Part shown: positions 1-7,339 of the stretch, in pieces
Numbering within the stretch: position 1 is the first letter of the stretch
How the letters are laid out: each line of letters opens with the position of its first letter
Assembly (NCBI GenBank): GCA_045542335.1
Contig: JAZQKV010000097.1
Coordinates: forward strand, 1 to 23,036
Source of the DNA: CAKSUT01 sp045542335
Lineage (GTDB): Bacteria > Bacillota > Clostridia > Oscillospirales > CAG-382
DNA: 23,036 nucleotides
Reading direction: 5' to 3'
Notes under the pieces: model-generated
Told to the model about the DNA's origin: nothing
The model's database searches: none
Seen by the model: the letters and a program-made list of their open reading frames with translations, nothing else
Program-made: the position numbers and the translations under genes

Positions 1-744
1 CTCCTCTTCCATGATGTAACGATCCATAAGCTCTTCATCTGTTTCGCAAATGGACTCTATCATGTTCTTACGGTATTCCTCTGCAAGCTCCTTCATGTTC
101 TCGGGAATCTCTTCAACTCTCATATCCTTACCAAGGTCGTCGTAATATACGTCAGCCTTCATATCCATGAGGTCGATGATACCGCGGAATGAGCTTTCAG
201 CTCCGATAGGAAGCTGCACGGGAACTGCGTTCGCGCGAAGTCTGTCCTTGATCATCTTAACAACGCGGAAGAAATCCGCACCCATAATGTCCATCTTGTT
301 GATGTAGCACATTCTGGGAACTTTATACTCGTTTGCCTGGTTCCAAACGGTTTCGGTCTGAGGCTCAACGCCGCCCTTTGCGCAAAGAACGGTTACAGAG
401 CCGTCAAGAACTCTGAGAGATCTCTGAACCTCTACGGTAAAGTCAACGTGACCGGGGGTATCAATGATGTTGATACGGTACTTGTTCTCCTTTGCCTTCT
501 CAACGTCGTTCTGGAAAACGGTGGGAACCCAATAACAAGTGGTTGCAGCGGAGGTAATTGTAATACCGCGCTCCTGCTCCTGAGCCATCCAGTCCATCGT
601 TGCGGCACCGTCGTGAGTTTCACCCATCTTATAGGTCTTACCTGTATAGAAAAGGATTCTCTCAGTTGTGGTGGTCTTACCGGCGTCGATATGAGCCATG
701 ATACCGATATTTCTTGTTTTTTCAAGCGAATATTGTCTCGGCAT
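1..744 (-). CDS. fusA: Elongation factor G, N-terminal part (runs off left edge)
   Basis: Translational GTPase that drives ribosome translocation and helps recycle ribosomes in the cytoplasm. The reading frame is open from the ATG at 744 down to base 1, giving 248 codons of a protein normally near 690 residues, so only the G domain and its insert are visible. It begins MPRQYSLEKTRNIGIMAHID. GTPase motifs appear in order: AHIDAGKTTTTE (P-loop), RGITITSAATT (switch I), DTPGHVDFT (G3) and NKMD (G4). An AAGGAGTT ribosome binding site lies just before the start. It follows rpsG by 16 bases as the third gene of the str operon and should be co-transcribed from the promoter upstream of rpsL. No damage is seen in the visible part. 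Identification is secure. Confidence 0.97.
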   Translation of the reverse strand, partial: MPRQYSLEKTRNIGIMAHIDAGKTTTTERILFYTGKTYKMGETHDGAATMDWMAQEQERGITITSAATTCYWVPTVFQNDVEKAKENKYRINIIDTPGHVDFTVEVQRSLRVLDGSVTVLCAKGGVEPQTETVWNQANEYKVPRMCYINKMDIMGADFFRVVKMIKDRLRANAVPVQLPIGAESSFRGIIDLMDMKADVYYDDLGKDMRVEEIPENMKELAEEYRKNMIESICETDEELMDRYIMEEE

Positions 745-760
745 TTGGAACTCCTTTTAA

Positions 761-1228
761 TTAATATCTGTAATGAGCAAAAGCCTTGTTTGCCTCTGCC
801 ATCTTGTGTGTATCCTCGCGCTTCTTAACTGCGGAACCTGTTCCTGCAATCGCATCGAGAATTTCGCCTGCAAGTCTTTCAGACATTGTTCTTTCGCTTC
901 TCGCTCTTGAATATGTTGTGAGCCAGCGAAGACCAAGAGTCTGTCTTCTTTCGGGTCTTACTTCAATCGGCACCTGATATGTGGAACCGCCTACACGGCG
1001 AGCCTTAACTTCAAGAACCGGCATAATGTTTTCGAGCGCTTTCTGGAAAGCGTCGAGGGGCTGTTCGCCCTTTGCTTCGATGATCGCAAATGCGTCATAT
1101 ACTATTCTCTGAGCTACACCCTTTTTTCCGTCGTACATGATGTTGTTGATAAGCTTTGTTACGAGCTTGGAATTGTACATAGGATCAGGGAGTACGTCTC
1201 TCTTCGGTACAGAACCTCTTCTCGGCAC
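761..1228 (-). CDS. rpsG: 30S ribosomal protein S7
   Basis: Primary 16S rRNA binding protein that nucleates assembly of the 30S head and contacts the exit-site tRNA. The product is 155 residues, the usual bacterial length, and contains family signatures PRRGSVPKRDVLPDP near the N-terminus, GGSTYQVP in the middle and the final NKAFAHYRY. I chose a GTG start at 1228 because an AAGGAGG ribosome binding site sits just upstream and the protein then starts at PRRG as in homologues. An in-frame ATG at 1261 would add 11 residues not expected in S7 and lies upstream of that ribosome binding site. Second gene of the str operon, between rpsL and fusA. In E. coli, S7 regulates this operon by binding the rpsL-rpsG spacer; the spacer here is also structured (see 1260-1375). 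Confidence 0.96.
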   Translation of the reverse strand: MPRRGSVPKRDVLPDPMYNSKLVTKLINNIMYDGKKGVAQRIVYDAFAIIEAKGEQPLDAFQKALENIMPVLEVKARRVGGSTYQVPIEVRPERRQTLGLRWLTTYSRARSERTMSERLAGEILDAIAGTGSAVKKREDTHKMAEANKAFAHYRY

Positions 1229-1259
1229 TATACTTCCCTCCTTCACAAAAAATGAATTC

Positions 1260-1375
1260 ATAGGTACTCGAAAAATACCTTCCGTCAGTGCTTACAGACG
1301 TTCTCGCACCTATCTTAAAATGCGGATGCCGTAAACACAAACCTTTCCGGACTATTTGTCCGGCAAAATGCGGAT
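1260..1375 (-). other. Structured rpsL-rpsG intercistronic region
   Basis: The 148-base spacer between rpsL and rpsG can fold when read on the minus strand. One element is CCGGAC (1347-1352) against GTCCGG (1358-1363) with a five-base loop. A second is AUAGGU (complement of 1308-1313) pairing with ACCUAU (complement of 1260-1265), extended inward by pairs that flank a tandem G-A/A-G mismatch, with an inner CGUC/GACG helix. No run of U follows either stem, so these do not look like terminators. In E. coli the equivalent spacer is the S7 translational repression site. That a similar control acts here is inference. Confidence 0.45.
1317..1375. repeat. 11-base direct repeat AAAATGCGGAT in rpsL-rpsG spacer
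   Basis: The sequence AAAATGCGGAT occurs at 1317-1327 and again at 1365-1375, the second copy ending one base from the rpsL stop codon. The two copies bracket the CCGGAC/GTCCGG hairpin. It could be a duplicated protein or RNA contact site, or chance; nothing in the sequence decides this. Confidence 0.5.
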
Positions 1376-1376
1376 C

Positions 1377-1787
1377 TTACTGACCCTTCTTTGCACCGTA
1401 CTTGGAACGGGACTGATTTCTCTTAGCAACGCCCTGAGTATCAAGTGTACCTCTGATGATGTGATAACGCACACCAGGGAGGTCCTTAACTCTTCCGCCT
1501 CTGATAAGAACAACAGAGTGCTCCTGAAGGTTATGACCGATACCGGGGATGTAAGATGTAACTTCGATACCGTTTGTAAGTCTTACTCTGGCGATCTTTC
1601 TGATAGCGGAGTTAGGCTTCTTAGGTGTCTTTGTGGCTACCTTTGTGCAAACGCCTCTCTTTTGAGGGGAGCTTGCGTCTGTTGCCTTGTTCTTAAGAGT
1701 GTTGAGACCCTTCTGAAGAGCAGGAGACTTAGACTTGTAGGTTACCTGTTCACGTCCGTTTCTTACTAACTGGTTAAAGGTTGGCAT
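1377..1787 (-). CDS. rpsL: 30S ribosomal protein S12
   Basis: Component of the 30S decoding centre that affects tRNA selection accuracy. The product is 136 residues, normal length, with hallmark segments MPTFNQLVR, KTPKKPNSA, GIGHNLQEHSVVLIRGG, GRVKDLPGVRYH and the basic C-terminus RSKYGAKK. Both lysines classically linked to streptomycin response (PKKPNS and GRVKDLP) are the wild-type residue. The start at 1787 is set by homology and by AAGGAGG seven bases upstream; a longer in-frame extension to 1862 would begin at or upstream of the predicted transcription start and is unlikely. First gene of the str operon rpsL-rpsG-fusA, about 75 bases downstream of a strong promoter. Confidence 0.97.
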   Translation of the reverse strand: MPTFNQLVRNGREQVTYKSKSPALQKGLNTLKNKATDASSPQKRGVCTKVATKTPKKPNSAIRKIARVRLTNGIEVTSYIPGIGHNLQEHSVVLIRGGRVKDLPGVRYHIIRGTLDTQGVAKRNQSRSKYGAKKGQ

Positions 1788-1869
1788 ACCGCACCTCCTT
1801 ACTGAAAATTTATTATTGTGATTAAGACAGCCGTTCAACAACACACAGCTATCCAACATCAACTTTCAC

Positions 1870-1898
1870 ATTTTACCACAACAACTTTAATTTGTCAA
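1870..1898 (-). promoter_or_regulatory. Sigma-A promoter of the str operon
   Basis: On the minus strand a perfect -35 TTGACA (1893-1898) is followed after exactly 17 bases by -10 TAAAAT (1870-1875), which carries an extended -10 TGG directly upstream. Transcription would begin near 1863, leaving a leader of about 75 bases before rpsL. Strength close to consensus fits a ribosomal protein operon. Confidence 0.85.
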
Positions 1899-1958
1899 GA
1901 GTTTTTTGAAAAAAAGTTATTTTAAATAGTATTTTTTTGTAAAAACAGGCATTTGATA

Positions 1959-2000
1959 GCAATTTAAACAAAAAAACACACTTTTTTAAACTCAAATTGC
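1959..2000 (-). terminator. AT-rich inverted repeat, possible spoVAC terminator
   Basis: GCAATTT (1959-1965) and AAATTGC (1994-2000) form seven-base arms, with an inner A-run/T-run that can also pair. It lies about 35 bases past the spoVAC stop on the minus strand and before the str promoter. The stem is AT-rich and no clean U-tract follows, so termination is only possible. The rest of 1788-2034 is AT-rich and shows no gene. Confidence 0.35.
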
Positions 2001-2034
2001 CAATAAGATTGTGCAATGCTCCGAAATTACGCAG

Positions 2035-2499
2035 TTATAGCAAATAATTTATAAAATAATAAATACACCCCCACACAACCGAGGCAACCGTGCCGTAAAG
2101 AATAACCGGGCCCGCAATCGTGAACATCTTAGCACCAACTCCAAGGACATATCCCTCAGGCTTTGCATCAATTGCACACGACGCAACCGCATTGGCAAAT
2201 CCCGTAATGGGAACAAGAGTGCCTCCGCCCGAAAAACGTGCAATTTTTTCATACACCCCTAATCCAGTTAGAATAATAGAAATAAGCACAAGCGTAACAG
2301 GTGTCAGAATTTTTGCCGTATCCTCAACAGCCCCCATTTTAACATACAAATTGTGGATAGCCTGTCCCAGAACACAAATCGCGCCACCTGTAATAAAAGC
2401 GCATACACAGTCAACTAAGACATTTGATTTTGGTGCGTGTTCCTCGGCAAATTTTCTGAAAGACCGTTTGTCCTGTTCGTTGAATTTTCTTTTATCCAT
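2035..2499 (-). CDS. spoVAC: Stage V sporulation protein AC (SpoVAC)
   Basis: Inner spore membrane protein of the SpoVA channel, which moves Ca2+-dipicolinic acid into the forespore and releases it at germination. The product is 154 residues, the usual SpoVAC length. It has a charged N-terminus (1-25), a first membrane segment (about 31-52), a second (64-83), the conserved loop GGGTLVPITGFANAV (91-105) and the signature GVGAKMFTIAGPVILYG (121-136) leading into the last segment. The start is placed at 2499 because AAAGGAG lies eight to nine bases upstream; an earlier in-frame ATG at 2517 has no such site. In Bacillus and many Clostridia spoVAC is followed by spoVAD and spoVAE; here it stands alone, with the str operon downstream and a divergent gene upstream. 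I could not identify a convincing sigma-G promoter. Confidence 0.92.
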   Translation of the reverse strand: MDKRKFNEQDKRSFRKFAEEHAPKSNVLVDCVCAFITGGAICVLGQAIHNLYVKMGAVEDTAKILTPVTLVLISIILTGLGVYEKIARFSGGGTLVPITGFANAVASCAIDAKPEGYVLGVGAKMFTIAGPVILYGTVASVVWGCIYYFINYLL

Positions 2500-2576
2500 T
2501 TTTAATCTCCTTTTCATTTTTGATTGCAAATAACGATTTGTTTACAAAAATATTTCCTTTATTTTTATTATATCCG

Positions 2577-2605
2577 TTTATTCGGGAATTATTTGGTGAT
2601 ATAAT
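2577..2605 (+). promoter_or_regulatory. Candidate extended -10 promoter for the MBOAT gene
   Basis: TATAAT at 2600-2605 is preceded by an extended -10 TGA; the -35 at 17-base spacing is poor (TTTATT, 2577-2582). A start near 2612 would give a leader of about 68 bases and would exclude the ATG at 2608 as the initiator, supporting the downstream TTG. Confidence 0.55.
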
Positions 2606-2679
2606 GTATGTGTGAATTTTTACGGGATAATGCTAATTTGTCCTTTCAAATAAATAATTGTTTTCCGGAGGGTATTGTT

Positions 2680-4092
2680 TTGGTATTTGCAAGTCCATTC
2701 TTCCTTTATATTTTCATGCCTCTGTGCATTGTTCTTTATTTTCTTTGTAAAACACTCAAAGCAAAAAACATTGTTCTTCTTGTTTTTTCATTGATTTTTT
2801 ATGCATGGGGCGAACCATGGTTTGTCTTCGTAATGGTAGGGACAGCTTTTCTCGATTGGTTTCACAGCATGGTTATTGACAATTTCCGTGGTACTCGTTT
2901 AGCAAAGCTTTCTATGATTGTTTCGGTTATCACCGACATCGGAATACTCATGACCTTCAAGTATTCAGGCTTTATTGTGGAAAACATAAACGCCATTCTC
3001 CCCTTTGACATTCCTGTTCCGCAGGTTTCTCTTCCAATAGGCATATCGTTTTACACTTTCCAGACCCTCACCTATGTTGTCGATGTTTACCGAGGAAAGG
3101 TTCATGCTCAAAAGAACTATTTCCGTTATTTGCTGTATCTTTCTTCGTATTTCCAGCTTGTTGCAGGTCCCATTGTTCGCTATGAGTATGTGGACGGTTA
3201 TCTCGAAAACAGACAAAGCACATTCAAAGGAGCCGCCCTGGGATTTTGCAGATTTGCAACAGGTCTTGCGAAGAAAACCGTTATTGCAGATGTTGCCTTT
3301 GAGTTTGTTACAAAATACATGGACGGAAACCTTTCAACTGTGCCAACACTCGGTGCATGGTTCGGAATGTTGATGTTCACAGTTCAGATATATTTCGATT
3401 TTTCCGGATATTCTGACATGGCAATCGGACTTGCACAGATTTTTGGTTTCTCATTCCCGGAGAATTTTGACCACCCTTATATATCAAAGAGTGTAACAGA
3501 ATTCTGGCGCAGATGGCATATTTCTCTCGGTTCATTTTTCAGAGATTATGTGTATATTCCCCTTGGCGGAAACAGAACGCATCACTATAGGAATCTTTTT
3601 ATTGTATGGTTTCTCACAGGCGTTTGGCATGGTGCAAGCTGGAACTTCGTGCTGTGGGGACTTTATAACGGTGCATTTATAATGCTCGAAAAGAGATTCT
3701 CTGAGTTTTTCAAAAAGCTCCCATCTGTTCTTTCGCATCTCTACCTTATCCTAATGGTAAACTTTGGATTCATGATTTTCCATTATACAGACTTTTCCCG
3801 CATCGGAAATTTCATGGGTGCGCTTTTCGGTTTTGGCGAAAGAAGCTTTATAACGACCGAGCTTTCGCTTGATTTCATGAACAATATTTTCTGGTTTATT
3901 GCAGTTATTATTCTTTGTGCACCGATAAAAGCAATCATTGTGCGTATTCTCGAAAGCATTGAAAACATTTCAACGAAATGTGCGCTTTCGGTCGGAATCG
4001 TCAGAATTGCTTACGTTACAACGGTTTTGTTTATATGTACAGCATTTCTTGTTGGCGACAATCTCAACGCATTTCTCTACTATAATTTTTAG
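2680..4092 (+). CDS. Membrane-bound O-acyltransferase (MBOAT), AlgI/DltB/PatA type
   Basis: Multi-pass membrane enzyme expected to help move acyl groups (usually acetyl or D-alanyl) onto an extracytoplasmic polymer. The 470-residue product is near the AlgI family length and strongly hydrophobic. Family features are the N-terminal VFASPFFLYIFMPL, the LPIGISFYTFQTLTYVVDVYRG segment, WRRWHISLGSFFRDYVYIPLGG, and GVWHGASWNFVLWGLYNG holding the invariant catalytic histidine (His317). I chose TTG at 2680: GGAGGG lies seven bases upstream and the protein then starts exactly at the family N-terminus. The upstream ATG at 2608 would add 24 unconserved residues and overlaps the predicted promoter region. 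Such genes usually sit beside an AlgJ/DltD/AlgX-like SGNH or DHHW protein; none is present here. The acyl acceptor is unknown. Confidence 0.9.
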   Translation: MVFASPFFLYIFMPLCIVLYFLCKTLKAKNIVLLVFSLIFYAWGEPWFVFVMVGTAFLDWFHSMVIDNFRGTRLAKLSMIVSVITDIGILMTFKYSGFIVENINAILPFDIPVPQVSLPIGISFYTFQTLTYVVDVYRGKVHAQKNYFRYLLYLSSYFQLVAGPIVRYEYVDGYLENRQSTFKGAALGFCRFATGLAKKTVIADVAFEFVTKYMDGNLSTVPTLGAWFGMLMFTVQIYFDFSGYSDMAIGLAQIFGFSFPENFDHPYISKSVTEFWRRWHISLGSFFRDYVYIPLGGNRTHHYRNLFIVWFLTGVWHGASWNFVLWGLYNGAFIMLEKRFSEFFKKLPSVLSHLYLILMVNFGFMIFHYTDFSRIGNFMGALFGFGERSFITTELSLDFMNNIFWFIAVIILCAPIKAIIVRILESIENISTKCALSVGIVRIAYVTTVLFICTAFLVGDNLNAFLYYNF

Positions 4093-4257
4093 TTGGCTTT
4101 GCAATTTTTACAGTACGACAACAGTATTTGTAACGAAGTATTCACAAAGATGTGTTAAACTGTAATTTGTAACAGAATATGTAAAATCAGCAAGCATAGT
4201 TTATTTCTTTCAATGTAGGGGTAATCTGTGCTTTGCATCAGAAAGGAATTTAATAAT

Positions 4258-5196
4258 ATGGCAAGAAAAGGCGGTCTCGGCAAAGGACTTACGGCTTTGT
4301 TTGACGAAAACGCTATCAATCTTGAGAAAAACGACGAGGGAAGCATTCTCACCGTGAGAATCTCCGACATTGAGCCCGACAAAACACAGCCCCGAAAGAA
4401 TTTCGATCCTGAAGCTCTTTCATCGCTTGCGGATTCAATTTCAACCCACGGTATTCTTCAACCAATTGTTGTAAGACGTCCCGAGGGAATGGCGGACAAT
4501 GACGATTCCGCTTCAAGTGCAGTCAAGAGTATTCTCAAGGATAAATTCAAGATTGTTGCAGGCGAAAGACGTTGGCGTGCAGCAAAAATGGCAGGTCTTT
4601 CGGAAGTACCAGTTATTGTTCGCAGTTTCACAGACAAGGAAACCGCCGCAATAATGCTTGTTGAAAATCTGCAGAGAGAAGACCTGAACCCTGTTGAAAT
4701 GTCAAAGGGTCTTGCAAGGCTCATTGATGAATTTGAACTCACGCAGGAAGAAGCCGCAACAGCAGTCGGCATTTCAAGACCTGCTCTCACAAACTCGCTT
4801 CGTCTGCTTTCTCTTCCCGAGAAGACCTTGAAGCATCTTGAACAAGGCGATATTTCCGCCGGTCATGCAAGAGCTCTTATCACCGCAGGAAGTGCAGACT
4901 TTATCAACAGCCTTACAGATACAATCATATCAAGACAGCTTTCCGTCAGAGAAACAGAAAAGCTTGTTAAAACAGAATCCGCAAACAAAAAAGAGCAAAA
5001 GAAGCAACTTTCTTCACCTGAATCCGCCTACTTTGAAAAGCTTGAGGCTGACGTTTCAGCAAGACTCGGATATAAAGTCAGAATCTCCTCCGGCAAGAAA
5101 GGCAAGGACGGAATCATTGAAATCCGTTATAAAGGCAACGAAGAGCTTGAAAATCTTATCCGCACACTCTGCGGCGACGGAGTTTTTGAAGACTGA
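4258..5196 (+). CDS. parB: ParB/Spo0J-family chromosome partitioning protein
   Basis: CTP-dependent DNA clamp that loads at parS sites and organises the origin region for segregation. The 312-residue product has the N-terminal ParA-contact segment RKGGLGKGLTALF (3-15), the ParB/Srx domain with DIEPDKTQPRKNFD (37-50) and GILQPIVVR, the CTP-binding box GERRWRAAK (102-110), ENLQREDLNP (136-145), a helix-turn-helix (about 161-182, TQEEAATAVGISRPALTNSL) and a C-terminal dimer domain. The ATG at 4258 follows GAAAGGAA; an in-frame ATG at 4228 would add ten residues before the conserved start. An Asp/Ser/Ala-rich insert of about 15-20 residues (78-96) lies between GILQPIVVR and the CTP box, where most ParBs have a short hairpin. 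The usual partner parA/soj is not adjacent; serS follows. Confidence 0.94.
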   Translation: MARKGGLGKGLTALFDENAINLEKNDEGSILTVRISDIEPDKTQPRKNFDPEALSSLADSISTHGILQPIVVRRPEGMADNDDSASSAVKSILKDKFKIVAGERRWRAAKMAGLSEVPVIVRSFTDKETAAIMLVENLQREDLNPVEMSKGLARLIDEFELTQEEAATAVGISRPALTNSLRLLSLPEKTLKHLEQGDISAGHARALITAGSADFINSLTDTIISRQLSVRETEKLVKTESANKKEQKKQLSSPESAYFEKLEADVSARLGYKVRISSGKKGKDGIIEIRYKGNEELENLIRTLCGDGVFED

Positions 5197-5254
5197 TTGT
5201 CCAATACATTTAAGAAACTAATTATATTTATAATAAAAGGAAGGACTTTTAAAA

Positions 5255-6547
5255 ATGCTTGATCTCAGATACCTTAAAGAAAACACAGAATATGCAAAAA
5301 CAAGACTTGCTCTCAGAGGAAAGGATTACTCTGAAGATATAGACAAGGCGATTGCCCTTGATGAAGAGCGTCGCAAGCTCACCGCAGAAACCGAAGCAAA
5401 CAAAGCAAAGCAGAATGCAATTTCCAAGCAGGTTCCCCTCATGAAAAAAGAGGGCAAGCCAACCGACGAGCTTTTCGCAGAAATGAAAACTCTTTCTGAT
5501 AAAACAAAGGAAGATTTTGCAAAGATTGACGAAATTGAGAAAGAAATCGAAACAATTCTTCTCTACATCCCCAACATCCCCCACGCAAGCGTTGTTGAAG
5601 GCGAAGACGACAGCGCAAACCTTGAAATCCGCAAGTGGAACGCTCCCCGCGAATTTGATTTTGAGCCCAAGCCTCATTGGGAACTTGGTGCAGCTCTCGG
5701 TATTCTTGATCCCGAAACAGCCGCAAAGGTAACAGGCACAAGATTCCATTTCTACAAGGGCGCAGGAGCAAAGCTTGAGCGTGCAATCATGAACTTCTTC
5801 CTCGACACTCACACCGATGCAGGTTATCTTGAAGTGTTCCCTCCCTACATGGTAAACAGAGATTCCATGAGAGGAACAGGACAGCTTCCCAAGTTTGAAG
5901 AAGATGCTTTCAAAACAAATAATGATTACTTCCTTATCCCCACAGCAGAAGTTCCCGTTACCAACATGCACAAAAACGAGATCATGGACGGTGCTTCCCT
6001 TACTAAGAAATACTGCGCATATTCCGCTTGCTTCAGAGCAGAGGCAGGAAGTGCAGGACGTGACACAAGAGGTCTTATAAGACAGCATCAGTTTAACAAG
6101 GTTGAGCTTGTTAAGTTTGCTAAGCCCGAAGAATCCTATGACGAGCTTGAAAAGCTTACAAACGATGCAGCACATGTCCTTGAAGCTCTCGGTCTTCCCT
6201 ATCGTGTTGTACTTCTCAGCACCGGTGACATGGGCTTCTCCTCTGCAAAGACCTACGATATTGAAGTCTGGATGCCCTCTTACGGCAGATACGTTGAAAT
6301 TTCGTCCTGCTCCAACTTTGAAGATTATCAGGCAAGACGTGCTAACATAAAGTATAAGGACAACCCCAAGGATAAGGCAAAATATGTTCACACTCTTAAC
6401 GGAAGCGGTGTAGCCCTCGGAAGAACAACTGCCGCTATCATGGAAAACTATCAGAACGCAGACGGCTCTGTAACCATTCCCGAAGCTCTCCGCACATATC
6501 TCAGAGGAGCAAAGGCAATCGGTGCAGACGGCGAGCTTGTATTCTGA
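5255..6547 (+). CDS. serS: Seryl-tRNA synthetase
   Basis: Class II aminoacyl-tRNA synthetase that charges tRNA-Ser (and the tRNA-Sec of selenocysteine users). The product is 430 residues, typical of the family. The N-terminal arm (about 27-100) is a long charged coiled coil (KLTAETEANKAKQNAISKQV) that grips the tRNA. The catalytic core carries the TAEVP serine-site segment, motif 2 FRAEAGSAGRDTRGLIRQHQF (Phe260 onward) and motif 3 GVALGRTTAAIMENYQ with Arg390. The start is clear: AAGGAAGG lies upstream of MLDLRYLKEN. It follows parB by 58 bases; no T-box leader fits in that gap. A reading frame of 442 codons on the opposite strand is a shadow of this gene. Confidence 0.97.
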   Translation: MLDLRYLKENTEYAKTRLALRGKDYSEDIDKAIALDEERRKLTAETEANKAKQNAISKQVPLMKKEGKPTDELFAEMKTLSDKTKEDFAKIDEIEKEIETILLYIPNIPHASVVEGEDDSANLEIRKWNAPREFDFEPKPHWELGAALGILDPETAAKVTGTRFHFYKGAGAKLERAIMNFFLDTHTDAGYLEVFPPYMVNRDSMRGTGQLPKFEEDAFKTNNDYFLIPTAEVPVTNMHKNEIMDGASLTKKYCAYSACFRAEAGSAGRDTRGLIRQHQFNKVELVKFAKPEESYDELEKLTNDAAHVLEALGLPYRVVLLSTGDMGFSSAKTYDIEVWMPSYGRYVEISSCSNFEDYQARRANIKYKDNPKDKAKYVHTLNGSGVALGRTTAAIMENYQNADGSVTIPEALRTYLRGAKAIGADGELVF

Positions 6548-6565
6548 TTTGACTGCAAGTTTTTT

Positions 6566-6601
6566 CGGAGAAAACAAACTTATAAAGAATTGTTTTCGCC
6601 G
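6566..6601. repeat. Inverted repeat between serS and the next gene
   Basis: GAAAACAA (6570-6577) and TTGTTTTC (6590-6597) are perfect complements; past one mismatched pair, CGG and CCG extend the stem to 11 pairs around a 12-base loop. No T-run follows on the plus strand, so this is not a standard terminator; it may partly separate serS from the downstream membrane protein gene or stabilise the serS transcript. Confidence 0.5.
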
Positions 6602-6628
6602 GTTTACGATATCCGGAGGTGATTTTCG

Positions 6629-7291
6629 ATGCTTTTGAGTGAAGATGCAAATTCATTTGTGTGGTTGATATTTTTAGGAATATGTTTTGCGGCTTTTTAT
6701 GCATACTTTACCAAAAAATTTCTCGGCGGACTTGTAAGAAAACTGATTTCCGAAAAGGCTGCAAGTGAATCAACCGCAAAAACGCTGAAAGAACTTGGTT
6801 ATAGCGGTTTATCTTGTTACCTCATGAAGAAAAATCTTGTTGAGGGAAAGGGCTTGCGCCGTTATGTCAACATTGTTTATCCCGAGACAGAAGAAAAATC
6901 AAACGATTCTCTTTTTTCTGATGCAAACATCCCCGAGCAAAAATATTTTCTTCCGTTTGAAAACTATGAACTTGCAGAAAAGCGTTATGATGATAAAGGT
7001 ACAACACTTCTCACTGTTATACTGACAATAGTTGTGTTCTTTATAGTCGCTCTTATGACAACTGTCATTCTTCCGTTTTTCACAGGCATCTTTGGCGGTG
7101 ATTCCGGCACATCCGGCAACACTAATCCTGATGATTTCGGATTCTCCGACAATTCCGGCACTCCCGGCATCAATGACGCCGAAACCAATATCAATTCCAA
7201 GCCCTCTTCTTCCGAAACAGTTCCCGATGAAGAGTTTTCCATGCTCACCCCCTCTGTTACAACCGACGGCAACAGCGCCGACAATGAATAA
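6629..7291 (+). CDS. Unknown membrane protein with two helices and a Ser/Pro/Gly-rich tail
   Basis: I do not recognise a family. The 220-residue product has a short N-terminus, a membrane helix (about 11-27), a charged middle portion (28-124, many Lys/Arg/Glu), a second long hydrophobic stretch (125-152, TTLLTVILTIVVFFIVALM) and a low-complexity tail (153-220) rich in Ser, Thr, Gly, Pro, Asn and Asp, the kind often seen outside the cell or in walls. By the positive-inside rule the middle should be cytoplasmic and both ends outside. The start is well supported by GGAGGTGA six bases before the ATG. It lies 81 bases after serS and 48 before the MORN-repeat gene on the same strand, so the two membrane proteins may be co-expressed. 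No catalytic motif seen. Confidence 0.8.
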   Translation: MLLSEDANSFVWLIFLGICFAAFYAYFTKKFLGGLVRKLISEKAASESTAKTLKELGYSGLSCYLMKKNLVEGKGLRRYVNIVYPETEEKSNDSLFSDANIPEQKYFLPFENYELAEKRYDDKGTTLLTVILTIVVFFIVALMTTVILPFFTGIFGGDSGTSGNTNPDDFGFSDNSGTPGINDAETNINSKPSSSETVPDEEFSMLTPSVTTDGNSADNE

Positions 7292-7339
7292 TATTGTTTA
7301 AGAACGGCGATAATTCCTATTTTTAAGGGAGATATAATT

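Noticed and set aside
1229..1261. ATG at 1261 as the rpsG start
   Set aside because: It would place the AAGGAGG ribosome binding site inside the coding sequence and add residues absent from S7 proteins; GTG at 1228 fits better.
1356..1769. A 137-codon plus-strand frame opposite rpsL
   Set aside because: Entirely within rpsL on the other strand; composition and lack of a start site mark it as a shadow.
4093..4257. Promoter for parB in the MBOAT-parB spacer
   Set aside because: Several partial hexamers (TTGTAA, TTCACA, TAAAAT) occur but none at 16-18 base spacing, so no promoter is called; parB may be read from upstream or from a promoter I cannot see.
5197..5254. T-box leader upstream of serS
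   Set aside because: The 58-base spacer is far too short and shows no T-box sequence or terminator.
5249..6577. A 442-codon frame on the minus strand opposite serS
   Set aside because: It mirrors the whole of serS, is extremely rich in Cys, Phe and Val as expected from the reverse frame of biased codons, has no plausible ribosome binding site, and resembles no family.
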